DNA of 64,000 nt from Oscillospiraceae bacterium MB24-C1 (GCA_030913685.1 CP133187.1:186001-250000), one strand, 5' to 3'. Positions 9,222 to 17,814 are shown, counted from the stretch's first letter. Numbers and translations: made by a program. The notes: generated from the letters alone by a model not told the origin.

Positions 9222-10367
9222 ATGAAAAAGAATCATATAACAGGTGCGGTTTGCCTTGTTCTTGCCTTGGCAATCGCAGCTTACACTGGACTGAATTTTA
9301 TGGAAATTCGAAAAGTCAGTGAAATACGCCCCTCTGCAAGCTTGACCCAAACACAAATGCTTTCAGAGTATTTCGATGGCATTAAAGGAACCAACGGTGA
9401 TACCGAAATTTATGTCTTTGAGGGTGAAAAACCTGGTGGAAAGATGCTAATTCTTGGTGGAACCCACTGCAACGAGCCATCTGGATACCTCGCTGCAATC
9501 ACATTTATAGAAAATGCAAAAGTGGATGCCGGAACTGTATATGTCATTCCATATACCAACCGCAGCTCACTAACGCACAACGACCCTCAAGAGGCTTCAC
9601 CGCAATATTTGCACATTCCTACCTCCAATGGTGTTCGTGAATTCCGTTATGGATCTCGTGCCAGCAACCCGATTGACCAATGGCCTGACCCAGATGTTTA
9701 TGTTCATGCAGCTTCAGGGCAAAGACTCTCGGGTTCTGAAACCAGAAACATTAATCGTGCTTATCCAGGAAAGCCAAACGGAACGCTCACTGAGAAAGTC
9801 GCATTTGCAATTGCGGAGATGATCAGAAAAGAAAATATTAACCTCACTTTTGACTTACATGAAGCTTCACCGGAATATCCCGTTATTAATGCTACCGTTT
9901 CTCACGAAAAAGGCATGAATGTTGCATCTATTGGTGTTATGGAGCTTCAAATGCAGGGAATTGCCATGGCTCTTGAGCCATCTCCAGTGAATTTGCATGG
10001 CTTGACCCATCGTGAGCTGGGTGACTATACCGATACTATTCCATTGCTTATGGAAACTGCAAACGCTTCACAAGGACGTTTGCGTGGTGCAACAAATGAA
10101 GAAATGGCATTAACTGGTAAAGATAAGGCGTATGTGAAGAGCGAGGCTCTGGGAATGCTTTATGTGCCTTACGATGAAACCGGACATCCGATTGAAGAGC
10201 GTGTTGGAAGACATCTTCAGGGAATTTTAGAATATGCTAAATCATATTCTGAAATTTATGCGGATACCCCTATTTCTTATTCTAGCGTACCAGGTTATGA
10301 AGAGCTGTTCACTCAAGCGCAGCCAACAGAGCTTGGCGGCCCTCAGCTCGGAAAATACTTAAATTAA
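9222..10367 (+). CDS. Membrane-anchored M14/succinylglutamate desuccinylase-like enzyme
   Basis: A 381-aa protein with an uncleaved N-terminal anchor (about residues 7-25) and an extracytoplasmic zinc amidohydrolase domain. GGTHCNEPSG gives the HxxE pair near residue 85, NRAYPGK is the Asn-Arg region near residue 176, and DLHEASPEYP gives the third ligand near residue 209. The family includes AstE/AspA and M14 carboxypeptidases. It is the last gene of the ggt operon and a distant paralogue of the divergent lipoprotein at 4057-4947. An exo- or endo-acting hydrolase on gamma-glutamyl chains or on wall peptides would fit. RBS AAGGAGG. Confidence 0.75.
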   Translation: MKKNHITGAVCLVLALAIAAYTGLNFMEIRKVSEIRPSASLTQTQMLSEYFDGIKGTNGDTEIYVFEGEKPGGKMLILGGTHCNEPSGYLAAITFIENAKVDAGTVYVIPYTNRSSLTHNDPQEASPQYLHIPTSNGVREFRYGSRASNPIDQWPDPDVYVHAASGQRLSGSETRNINRAYPGKPNGTLTEKVAFAIAEMIRKENINLTFDLHEASPEYPVINATVSHEKGMNVASIGVMELQMQGIAMALEPSPVNLHGLTHRELGDYTDTIPLLMETANASQGRLRGATNEEMALTGKDKAYVKSEALGMLYVPYDETGHPIEERVGRHLQGILEYAKSYSEIYADTPISYSSVPGYEELFTQAQPTELGGPQLGKYLN

Positions 10368-10398
10368 TCTTACTCATTGATATTTCCCTCTCTTCTTA

Positions 10399-10440
10399 AA
10401 ATGCCTTCGGAAACAGCCGTTCCGAAGGCATTTGCTTTTT
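10399..10440 (+). terminator. Hairpin terminator between converging operons
   Basis: A 14-bp stem (10399-10412 with 10420-10433) followed by a T tract. It ends the ggt operon and probably also the leftward pgs operon, whose last gene stops at 10447. Confidence 0.9.
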
Positions 10441-10446
10441 CTAAAT

Positions 10447-11064
10447 TTAATAGATTTTAAATAATTGCTTTGGTCTTCCAATTTTTCCATAAATATTTTT
10501 TGATTCCACAACATTTTCTGAAATTAAATGTTGCAGGTAACGGTAAGTGGTTTGATATGCTAATCCCGTATTCTTGGCAATTTCACCAGCTGTTTGATAA
10601 TCTGAACATCTGTTAAGGTAATTTACAATTAAAGAACGTGTGGTTGCCCCAATACCTTTCACAGTTGTTTCTTCATGGGAAGGTCTAAGTCGCATTAATT
10701 TGATATGTAATTTAATGCGAGAAATAATATCGGGCGCTTTGATTGGTTTCAAAGCAAAATCACTGGCTCCCGCTGCTAAAAATTGATCAGCAATTTGCTG
10801 GTCTTCATCAATTGTGAAGACGATAATAGGGACATTAAAATCTATCTCACGCAGTAACTTTACACCTTGAATTCCGTTTATTTCAGGCATATGGTAATCG
10901 ATCAGAACAATGTCAGGTCGATGTTGCTTGAATAAGCGTAATCCCTCATTAACATCCGGCGCCAAAAAAGACTCCCATTTTTGAAATTCGAACACACTGT
11001 TTAATGCGTATCTGATTTGCCCGTCATCATCGATACAAAGGATTTTAATATTCTCATGATACAT
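10447..11064 (-). CDS. Response regulator, CitB/DcuR-like
   Basis: A 205-aa response regulator. The receiver domain (residues 5-125) has the acidic pair IDDD near residue 12, phosphoacceptor Asp56 in VLIDYHMPE, and Lys in LKPIKAPD. The C-terminal domain has a winged-helix/HTH (YQTAGEIAKNTGLAYQTTYR) followed by GKIGRPKQLF. This is the arrangement of CitB/DcuR/MalR regulators that respond to C4-dicarboxylates, citrate or amino acids. It overlaps the kinase gene by 11 bases and is the last gene of the pgsBCW operon. Likely targets are the pgs and ggt promoters, though no operator could be assigned. RBS AAGGAGA. Confidence 0.9.
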   Translation of the reverse strand: MYHENIKILCIDDDGQIRYALNSVFEFQKWESFLAPDVNEGLRLFKQHRPDIVLIDYHMPEINGIQGVKLLREIDFNVPIIVFTIDEDQQIADQFLAAGASDFALKPIKAPDIISRIKLHIKLMRLRPSHEETTVKGIGATTRSLIVNYLNRCSDYQTAGEIAKNTGLAYQTTYRYLQHLISENVVESKNIYGKIGRPKQLFKIY

Positions 11065-12457
11065 TAGACAATTCTCCTTTTGGTAAAATAAGCACTACCT
11101 TGGTTCCTGTGTTTACAGCGCTTTGGATAGAAACTGTTCCTCCGGAGTTGGTGATTACCTGTTTGACAAAGGCGAGACCTAAACCGTGAGAATCGCGAGT
11201 CGAATATCCGTTATTCCATGCGGAATCAATTTCCTTTTTGGTCATTCCCTTTCCGTTATCTGAGACAGAAATCTTGACGAACTGCTGTTGGTCTATTTGA
11301 TGATCGTCAAGCGCAACCACAATCTTTCCTTTTTCGGAGTCAACGGCATAAAACGAGTTTTCAATCAGGTTTACCAAGGCACGAACAATTCTTATTTTAT
11401 TGACATGCAACAGCTGCTCTGGAATATTGTTTTTTACTTGCACGAGGCTTGAATATTCTGAAATTGAAATTTGTGAAAGGACAGAGGAGATAACTTCCTT
11501 AGTTGGTAAAAGAGAGAAATGATTTTCATATAAAATTTCAGAAATCATATTGCTCATTCTGTCGATTGAATTTTCTATCTGATCAAAGTGCTCTAAAATT
11601 TTATTGTCGACTTGCACAGTTTGCGCCGACATCTTTAAAACACTCACCAATACTTGAGCTGATGCAAGCGGAGATTTCAAATCATGAACCAAATGTCGAA
11701 GTTCCATTGTCGTTCTGTTTTCAAGTGCCCTCATTCTTGATTCCATTATCATGCGCTCATTCTGCTCTTTCAGCTCACTGATTAGACGAAGCTTGTTTTC
11801 ATCCCTAATCAAAAAGAACAGCAAAACACCCACAAAAAAGAATAAAAGGAAAAAGACTAAAGCAATAAAATTAAGAGTATCTTCAATTTCAAAAAAAGTT
11901 GCAATCATTTTAACTTCCCTGGATGTTTCTCCACGACCAAAGGGAAGATTATTCAGCATGGGCATGACATCAAGAAATTGCATTGCCGCGATAAAAGAGG
12001 TGACCATCAACACCTTTTTTATCATACTGACAAGATTATAGTTTGCCTGACTGATCAAAGTGAGCAAGCAAAGTAACGCCAATGCCGGAACGCCAAAATC
12101 ATAGTGTATGTCATAAAGCTGTTCAATGATAAAATAAATGGGTGGAATAATAACGCAAACAATCAAAGCCTTTAGGAGCATTTTGCATCTGCTTTTGTCT
12201 GTAATCACAATCGACTCGGCAATCAGAAATGCGCCACAGTAATGGCCAAGACTACGTAATACGTTTAGGGCAACCAACCGTAAAGCTGTATTCATTAGTA
12301 AAACTGGTTGGCATGTCCGAATAGAGTTTACCAAATCCTCAGTGATGTGAAAGGTATCAATTGTCAGAAAACTCGGCATAAATAAACTGAAAAACATCAG
12401 AGCAATGCCGATGAACAATGTAGGCTTATGGGTTTTCATCGAAAGTTGTTTAGACAT
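11054..12457 (-). CDS. Sensor histidine kinase
   Basis: A 467-aa kinase with a multi-span N-terminal region (about six or seven hydrophobic segments up to residue 217), a short coiled linker, then HisKA with phosphoacceptor His258 (LVHDLKSPLA). The ATPase domain shows N-box NLIENSF, G1 DNGKGM and G2 GLGLAF. There is no extracytoplasmic Cache/PAS domain of the DcuS/CitA type, so the signal is probably sensed in the membrane or at the cell surface. The gene follows pgsW by 25 bases and overlaps its response regulator by 11. Co-transcription with PGA synthesis genes suggests feedback control of PGA production or use. RBS AGAGGA. Confidence 0.9.
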   Translation of the reverse strand: MSKQLSMKTHKPTLFIGIALMFFSLFMPSFLTIDTFHITEDLVNSIRTCQPVLLMNTALRLVALNVLRSLGHYCGAFLIAESIVITDKSRCKMLLKALIVCVIIPPIYFIIEQLYDIHYDFGVPALALLCLLTLISQANYNLVSMIKKVLMVTSFIAAMQFLDVMPMLNNLPFGRGETSREVKMIATFFEIEDTLNFIALVFFLLFFFVGVLLFFLIRDENKLRLISELKEQNERMIMESRMRALENRTTMELRHLVHDLKSPLASAQVLVSVLKMSAQTVQVDNKILEHFDQIENSIDRMSNMISEILYENHFSLLPTKEVISSVLSQISISEYSSLVQVKNNIPEQLLHVNKIRIVRALVNLIENSFYAVDSEKGKIVVALDDHQIDQQQFVKISVSDNGKGMTKKEIDSAWNNGYSTRDSHGLGLAFVKQVITNSGGTVSIQSAVNTGTKVVLILPKGELSNVS

Positions 12458-12482
12458 GGTGTTCCTCTATTTTCTACTGCTA

Positions 12483-13589
12483 TTATTTCGAAAGTATATT
12501 TTCACTTTCTTTTTTTGCGAAAATCAGTGATTTATATCTTCTCAACGAATGAATCAAGATGAACGAAAGTGTCAGTAAAAATGAAAAAACAATGGTAATG
12601 CGATTAAAGCTCACGGTGTGAAACACAGGGCTTTTCCCAACAGGCTCAATGACCATGGGGTCAAATGGCATTGCATATTCAGCAGTGATTTTCTTAATAT
12701 TCAATAAATTAACCACAGGAATTCCCTCTGCAAGGTACCTGTCAATCAGTCCACTTTTCTCATCAATAATCTTCATGTCAACAACCGGGGTGATTACCCC
12801 TTGTGGATGATTATCAGAACCGCTTCCAATTCCAAGGGAAGTTATATTTCCGCCAGCGGAGACAAAACAGTCAGGCTTAAAACGATCAAACAACGCTTTT
12901 TTTACTTTGATATTATCGCTATATTGGCTCTGCTCAAACCAATTCAAATCAAGCTGGATGATTCTTGATTTGATCTGCGACAAAAACTCAGGATTCATTC
13001 CCAAACCTACGTCACCATCTCCGCCCGCTGTGACCATAATACTATTGGATGAAATCAGACCATCTTGATAAAGGCGGTCTGCTATTTCGGGAAAGGTTAA
13101 CTGAGGATTGTTCGCGCCATAGGTGGAAGACCCCACAGAGGTGATATAAGCAAGGTGAACATCCATTGCATCACAAGCTGCAATAACGGCAATATTGAGC
13201 GAAGGGAAAGAGCCCGAAAAGTTTGCACATACCACATCACCCTCTTTTACGCCCGCATCCACAAGCAATCTGACAACCAATGCCGCCATGTTAGGATCTG
13301 CTGTGGTTCGTTTTGCTTCAAGGGAACCAATCGTTGTGGTAATTTCATTAAATTCCTCTCCCAACATTCCCGTTTGGCAAACATCATATGAAAAGATGGG
13401 AATATTAAGGGCAGTCTTATATTGCTTCACTGCATTCATGCATTGCTGCATTTGCAAATATGCCTTTTCTTGAATATTTGCGTGAGCATATTGGGCGGTA
13501 TCTGAATAAATAGAGATTAGCCATACAAAAATTGTGACCATAATAGCAGCTAAAATTAACAAACGAGGATAGCTGTTCTCCCTTTTCAT
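12483..13589 (-). CDS. pgsW: Poly-gamma-glutamate system protein PgsW
   Basis: A 368-aa protein with membrane segments near both ends (about residues 10-28 and 335-353) and a large extracytoplasmic alpha/beta domain between (ANFSGSFPSLN, TAGGDGDVGLGM, SAGGNITSLG). It matches the PgsW family found next to pgsB and pgsC in bacteria that lack PgsA. The start at 13589 overlaps the pgsC stop as ATGA; the longer frame extends into pgsC without an RBS. Its function is unknown; it may take the place of PgsA (CapA) in polymer transport or synthase assembly. No pgsA-like metallophosphatase gene is present in this window. Confidence 0.85.
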   Translation of the reverse strand: MKRENSYPRLLILAAIMVTIFVWLISIYSDTAQYAHANIQEKAYLQMQQCMNAVKQYKTALNIPIFSYDVCQTGMLGEEFNEITTTIGSLEAKRTTADPNMAALVVRLLVDAGVKEGDVVCANFSGSFPSLNIAVIAACDAMDVHLAYITSVGSSTYGANNPQLTFPEIADRLYQDGLISSNSIMVTAGGDGDVGLGMNPEFLSQIKSRIIQLDLNWFEQSQYSDNIKVKKALFDRFKPDCFVSAGGNITSLGIGSGSDNHPQGVITPVVDMKIIDEKSGLIDRYLAEGIPVVNLLNIKKITAEYAMPFDPMVIEPVGKSPVFHTVSFNRITIVFSFLLTLSFILIHSLRRYKSLIFAKKESENILSK

Positions 13590-14020
13590 ATGGGCAGTAC
13601 TCCTATCCTGTTCCACATTAAAATCAAAGCAAGAATCCCAGTAACAAGGACAAGAGATGTCACCGATTTGACTGTGCCTTGACGAACACACTCATTGGCG
13701 ATAATTCCTGGAATCAATGTCCCGATAATTCCCGGGTTTTGTGGGAGAACGCCTGCAAAAGAAATGAGCATGTCAATCAAAACTGCTGTCATGATCATGA
13801 CAGCAAACTGTCTTCTGCCGTATAAAATCACATATCGACTCAAAATCTTGACCGTGACAATGGTGAGAAAAACAATTACTGCTGTGTATATCACCCGATA
13901 AGGATTTTGCAGACATAGCACGAGATAACTTGGAACAATTAAACCTGCGGGGGAAATTCCGGTAAGCTCGGTAAAAATTAAGCTAATCAGGATGCCCAGC
14001 AGAATAATTTCATGATACAT
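13586..14020 (-). CDS. pgsC: Poly-gamma-glutamate synthase membrane subunit PgsC
   Basis: A 144-aa polytopic protein with four or five hydrophobic segments and the N-terminal pattern of PgsC/CapC (LIFTELTGISPAGLIVPSYL). The length is typical of the family. PgsC holds the cytoplasmic ligase PgsB at the membrane and together they polymerise glutamate through gamma-carboxyl linkages. The gene overlaps the end of pgsB by 11 bases and the start of pgsW by four, so the three are translationally coupled. RBS AAAGGAG lies 10 bases before the ATG. Confidence 0.93.
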   Translation of the reverse strand: MYHEIILLGILISLIFTELTGISPAGLIVPSYLVLCLQNPYRVIYTAVIVFLTIVTVKILSRYVILYGRRQFAVMIMTAVLIDMLISFAGVLPQNPGIIGTLIPGIIANECVRQGTVKSVTSLVLVTGILALILMWNRIGVLPI

Positions 14021-15143
14021 AGGGCTTGGACTCCTTTCTAATGCGATTCATCAGAAAATGACCCTGGTCGGCAATATTACCTGCCGCAAAAATTACCGTA
14101 TCTTCATCAAGATTTGAAAAAACCAACTCATCGGCAGAAGAAAACAACTTGACTTCCAAAGGAAAGTCAAGTCTTGAGAGCCTTCGTCTCATGATTTGCT
14201 GTGATGCGCCCAAAAGCCAAATGTGTTGGGGATTTAAAAGCTTTGCCAACAACAACATATGCTCCGTTCGATATCCACGGTCCGGGCGATTATTAATTAA
14301 CAAAATAAGATTTTTAGGCCTACAGCCCAGCTTAGACATAACACCCTCAAAGACGATGTTACTTGATTGTGGATCATTAATAGAAAGCCCATTAATAAAC
14401 AGAGCGCCCGATGGCAGGCAATGCAAAGAAAGGGCATAAGGATCCCGTTTATAGCTTCTCATTTGACTTATGGCAAACTGTTCTTCAACCCCGAGATAGT
14501 TGCAAACAGCAAGCGCAACCGCAACATTTTCAGCAAAGTCAATATCGCAGTATTTAAAGTTTTCCACAGGAACCAAAACGGCTTTCGAGCCAAGCTGTTG
14601 TGCGTGACTTTGGATTCTGTTGAAAAAAGGCTTGTCCGTTGTGAACACTACACCGTTCTTTGGTATGGTTGAGCACAGTGAGTCGCAAATTTCATCGAGG
14701 GAATATCCCATTTCCTCTGTGTGATCAAGCCGAATATTGGTGATCACACCGATATCTGCGCACATCATGCGGTGCTGTGATATGTATTGAAGGGGTGGAG
14801 ACACCGCCATACATTCCGCAACAAGAACCTGCGCATTTTGCGTTGCTGCCATTTTCAAAACCATAAGCTGCTCTTTGATATTCGCTTTTCCTACACGCTT
14901 AATCAGCGCTTCAACGTTCTCGGTGTCTATGGTCATAGGGAGCGTTCCGGTGGTCTTGCAAAATACTTTTTCGCCACCAGCACGTAATCCTGCATCAATC
15001 AATCGCGTCACGGAGGACTTTCCTCTTGTACCGTTGACATAGATGACATGCTTCAATTTTTTTCTGTTTCGCTTCGCGCAAGCTGCCTCCGCAAAAAGGT
15101 AACCAAGATAAACGAAAAAAAGAGTAATCGCTAGAATCTGCAC
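14010..15143 (-). CDS. pgsB: Poly-gamma-glutamate synthase ligase PgsB
   Basis: A 377-aa Mur-ligase-family enzyme with one N-terminal membrane segment (residues 2-19), then the ATP loop VNGTRGKSS (about residues 36-44) and VITNIRLDHTEEMG in the central domain. It forms a gamma-glutamyl amide by acyl-phosphate chemistry and builds PGA with PgsC. I prefer the GTG start at 15143, which has AAAGGGAG seven bases upstream; another in-frame GTG at 15167 lacks an RBS. It is the first gene of pgsB-pgsC-pgsW-kinase-regulator. A -10-like TATAAT lies upstream on this strand at 15193-15198, but I see no good -35. Confidence 0.93.
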   Translation of the reverse strand: MQILAITLFFVYLGYLFAEAACAKRNRKKLKHVIYVNGTRGKSSVTRLIDAGLRAGGEKVFCKTTGTLPMTIDTENVEALIKRVGKANIKEQLMVLKMAATQNAQVLVAECMAVSPPLQYISQHRMMCADIGVITNIRLDHTEEMGYSLDEICDSLCSTIPKNGVVFTTDKPFFNRIQSHAQQLGSKAVLVPVENFKYCDIDFAENVAVALAVCNYLGVEEQFAISQMRSYKRDPYALSLHCLPSGALFINGLSINDPQSSNIVFEGVMSKLGCRPKNLILLINNRPDRGYRTEHMLLLAKLLNPQHIWLLGASQQIMRRRLSRLDFPLEVKLFSSADELVFSNLDEDTVIFAAGNIADQGHFLMNRIRKESKPYVS

Positions 15144-15305
15144 AATGGTACTCCCTTTGCATCCCACTTTAATTTTCTATTAGATATACTATTATAAGTA
15201 TACCATGGATGAGGGTTTTTTGCTATGTTTATTACTATAAATAGATGTTTCCAAGGAACTGTTTGGGTCTTTCATTTATCTAAAAAGAGTACAGTTATAT
15301 GATAA

Positions 15306-15332
15306 AACCCTCCACTAATACACCAGACTTTT
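15306..15332. repeat. 27-bp element, copy 1 (candidate MerR operator)
   Basis: This element begins AACCCTCCACT and matches 16112-16138 at 23 of 27 positions. It lies just upstream of a -10-like TAAAAT (15342-15347) for the MerR gene, so autoregulation is likely. It is not a clean palindrome. Confidence 0.65.
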
Positions 15333-15369
15333 AATTTATGGTAAAATACAGAATGGGGGTGAGAGCTAG

Positions 15370-16113
15370 ATGCGTACATATAAAACAGCAGAAGTTGCAA
15401 ATATTATTGGCGTTCATCCAAACACTGTACGCCTGTATGAAGAACTCAGGCTTATTCCTAAGCCAGAGAGATTGCACAACGGTTATCGCATATTTACAGA
15501 TCTGCACATTCAGCAGTTTCAGTTGGCTCGCACTGCACTTGAGATTGAGGTGCTGCAAAACGGCCTGCGCAAAAAGATTATGGATGTTGTCAAGACTTCA
15601 GCAGCGTGCAACTTTGATAAAGCACTTGCTCTCACAAAAGATTATCTGGAACAGATTCACATGGAGCAACAAAATGCATCAGAGGCAATTGAAATAGCGA
15701 CACAACTTTTGAAAGGAAATGAAATTCAGGCTAGACTTAAGCTCAAACGCAAGGAGGTTTCCGAATATCTGGGCCTTTCGATGGATTGCTTGCGAAACTG
15801 GGAAATGAATGGATTATTGCAGGTAAAGCGAAAAGAGAATGGTTACCGAGTTTATACCAATGCGGATATACAGCGACTCAAAATCATTCGTTCTTTGCGG
15901 TGTGGAGGTTACTCGCTTGCTGCCATTTTGAGAATGCTTACAGAGCTTTCCGTAAACCCCAATACTAATGTGAAACTTACTTTAAACACTCCGAGACCGG
16001 ACGAGGATATTATTACGGTTTGCGACAGATTGATTACTTCTTTAACGGCTGCCGAAGCAAATGCACTTGTCATTACACAGATATTAATAGATATGAAAGA
16101 AAAATATTTGTAA
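15370..16113 (+). CDS. MerR-family regulator with two HTH domains
   Basis: A 247-aa regulator with two MerR DNA-binding modules in one chain. The first covers about residues 1-45 (GVHPNTVRLYEE, NGYRIFT). The second covers about residues 120-165 (YLGLSMDCLRNWE, NGYRVYT), and the two share clear similarity. A helical segment joins them and a short C-terminal helical tail follows, with no recognisable drug-binding domain. Ordinary MerR proteins have a single HTH and dimerise. The gene is followed by an ABC exporter, and the same 27-bp element precedes both units, so it probably controls itself and the exporter. Start supported by GGGGGTGAGA. Confidence 0.88.
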   Translation: MRTYKTAEVANIIGVHPNTVRLYEELRLIPKPERLHNGYRIFTDLHIQQFQLARTALEIEVLQNGLRKKIMDVVKTSAACNFDKALALTKDYLEQIHMEQQNASEAIEIATQLLKGNEIQARLKLKRKEVSEYLGLSMDCLRNWEMNGLLQVKRKENGYRVYTNADIQRLKIIRSLRCGGYSLAAILRMLTELSVNPNTNVKLTLNTPRPDEDIITVCDRLITSLTAAEANALVITQILIDMKEKYL

Positions 16114-16138
16114 CCCTCCACTTTAACACCAGTCTTTT
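16112..16138. repeat. 27-bp element, copy 2 (upstream of ABC exporter)
   Basis: Second copy of the element at 15306-15332; differences are at element positions 12, 13, 14 and 22. It starts inside the merR stop codon and its right end forms the left arm and loop of the hairpin at 16125-16148. Confidence 0.65.
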
Positions 16139-16148
16139 GACTGGTGTT
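16125..16148 (+). terminator. Hairpin between merR and the ABC exporter
   Basis: A perfect 10-bp stem (16125-16134 with 16139-16148), TTTT loop, followed by a T-rich run. It could end merR transcription or act as an attenuator before the exporter genes. It overlaps the repeated operator-like element. Confidence 0.65.
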
Positions 16149-16182
16149 ATTCTTTTTATACAAGAAAAAAGGAGGCTTTCAA

Positions 16183-16902
16183 ATGGGGGAAGTTATCAAG
16201 GTATCACAACTCTACAAATCCTACGGGGGATTATCTGTGGTAAGTGGACTGACCTTTTCGGTTGGAAGAGGTGAGGTATTCGGACTACTTGGTGCAAATG
16301 GTGCAGGCAAATCCACCAGCATCGAATGTATATTGGGTACGAAAAAACCGGATAGTGGAATCGTATCTATTTTAGACTTAGATCCAAAAATACAACGCAA
16401 GCAGTTATTTGAGAAAGTTGGCGTTCAATTTCAAGAAGCAAATTATCAGGAAAAAATCAGAGTAGATGAGCTTTGTCAAGTGACTGCATCGCTTTATCGT
16501 GAGTCCGCAAATTACCGGGAATTATTACAAACATTCGGCATTTTGGATAAATCGCAAAACGCTGTTAAAGATCTTTCGGGCGGTCAGCGACAACGACTCT
16601 TCATCGTGCTTGCATTGATATCAAAACCTGAAGTTATATTCCTTGATGAACTGACTACGGGGCTAGATGCTAAAGCCAGACGAGATGTTTGGAAGATACT
16701 TGCTGATCTTAAATCAAAGGGGTTGAGCATTTTGTTAACGTCTCATTTCATGGATGAAGTCGAGGCGCTATGCGACAATATTTGTATTTTAAAAGCTGGG
16801 AAAACTGTATTTTATGGTACAGTTTCTGAAGCGATTTCCCAAAGCCCACATAAAAAACTTGAGGATGCTTATCTTTGGTACACAGAGGAGGAGGTTAGCT
16901 AA
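16183..16902 (+). CDS. ABC exporter ATP-binding protein
   Basis: A 239-aa ATPase of the ABC-2 (DrrA/CcmA-like) type. Walker A is LLGANGAGKST near residue 36, the signature is LSGGQRQRL near residue 130, Walker B is VIFLDEL with catalytic Glu, and the switch His is in LTSHFMDE. The start at 16183 follows AAAGGAGG; the longer frame has no RBS. The stop overlaps the permease start by one base (TAATG). With the permease it forms a homodimeric-type exporter for a drug, peptide or lipid. Control by the upstream MerR protein is suggested by gene order and the shared 27-bp element. Confidence 0.9.
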   Translation: MGEVIKVSQLYKSYGGLSVVSGLTFSVGRGEVFGLLGANGAGKSTSIECILGTKKPDSGIVSILDLDPKIQRKQLFEKVGVQFQEANYQEKIRVDELCQVTASLYRESANYRELLQTFGILDKSQNAVKDLSGGQRQRLFIVLALISKPEVIFLDELTTGLDAKARRDVWKILADLKSKGLSILLTSHFMDEVEALCDNICILKAGKTVFYGTVSEAISQSPHKKLEDAYLWYTEEEVS

Positions 16903-17645
16903 TGAAGACCTTTTACACAATGCTTAAAACTGAGCTGAAATTATCTTTACGTGGAATGGATATGTTTATTTTTGCGATTTGCATGCCGCTTGTATTGCTT
17001 GTAATTTTAGGAATGCTCTATGGAAGTAAGCCCGCATATGACGGAGCAAGCTACACGTTTTTGGAGCAGTCCTTTGCGGCGCTTACAACCATTTCTATTT
17101 GTGCAGGTGGCGTAATGGGGTTGCCGCTGGTGGTGTCCGATTATCGAAGTAAAAAAATCCTAAAACGTTTTCAAGTTACGCCTATCAGTCCAATTTTAAT
17201 TCTGTTAGTGCAGATAACAATCTATACGTTGTATGCAGTTGTATCGCTGTTATCACTAATTCTCATCAGCATGGTTGTTTTTGACATACGGTTTCAAGGG
17301 ACATTGTTGAATTTTCTTGGAGGCTATTTTCTTGTCATGCTGTCGATGTTCAGCATTGGCATGATGGTGGGCGGTGTTGCAAGAGACAGCAAAGTTGCGA
17401 GTGCTGTAGCGAGTCTTCTGTATTTTCCCATGATTATTCTATCTGGTGCAACACTACCTTATGAAATCATGCCGATTATGCTTCAAAAGGTATCCGATGT
17501 CCTTCCTTTAACACAAGGTATTAAAATTCTAAAGGCAGCATCACTTGGATTACCTTTAGACAGTGTGCTAATTCCATTTATCGCAATGGTAATTTTAGCT
17601 GGTGTGTGTATTGGGATTTCTCTAAAATATTTTCGCTGGGAATAG
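16902..17645 (+). CDS. ABC-2 type permease
   Basis: A 247-aa membrane protein with six hydrophobic segments, matching the ABC-2 permease family (about 245-280 aa). The conserved stretch near residue 180 reads YFPMIILSGATLP, and PLTQGI follows, as expected in this family. It overlaps the ATPase gene and is the last gene of the unit. The substrate cannot be told from sequence. No good hairpin follows within 40 bases, so transcription may run into the decayed tRNA region. Confidence 0.9.
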   Translation: MKTFYTMLKTELKLSLRGMDMFIFAICMPLVLLVILGMLYGSKPAYDGASYTFLEQSFAALTTISICAGGVMGLPLVVSDYRSKKILKRFQVTPISPILILLVQITIYTLYAVVSLLSLILISMVVFDIRFQGTLLNFLGGYFLVMLSMFSIGMMVGGVARDSKVASAVASLLYFPMIILSGATLPYEIMPIMLQKVSDVLPLTQGIKILKAASLGLPLDSVLIPFIAMVILAGVCIGISLKYFRWE

Positions 17646-17684
17646 CACTGCACTATTTGTTGCAAAGACGCTGTTTTTCGTTCA

Positions 17685-17765
17685 CCTTGTAGAAGGATTT
17701 GAACCTTTATAACCGTCTGTAAGGCACACAGGCCCCACGGCATTTTCCTGTTGAGCAGTACACTT
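17685..17765 (-). pseudogene. Decayed tRNA remnant A
   Basis: On the minus strand a T-arm-like segment (AAGGTTCAAATCCTT) is preceded by D-arm-like CTGCTCAAC and an anticodon-arm-like stretch. The stems do not close into a full cloverleaf and no CCA follows. It looks like a degraded tRNA; the identity cannot be assigned. Confidence 0.4.
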
Positions 17766-17814
17766 TACTTCGTTATATAAGGCCATCAAGGGGTATGGTT
17801 TTACTTGTTTTCTC

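Noticed and set aside
11503-12041. Two plus-strand ORFs over the histidine kinase gene
   Set aside because: They are antisense shadows; the kinase has full motifs on the minus strand.
15168-15230. A third copy of the 27-bp MerR element near the pgsB promoter
   Set aside because: Only AAACCCTC is shared; the remaining positions do not match.
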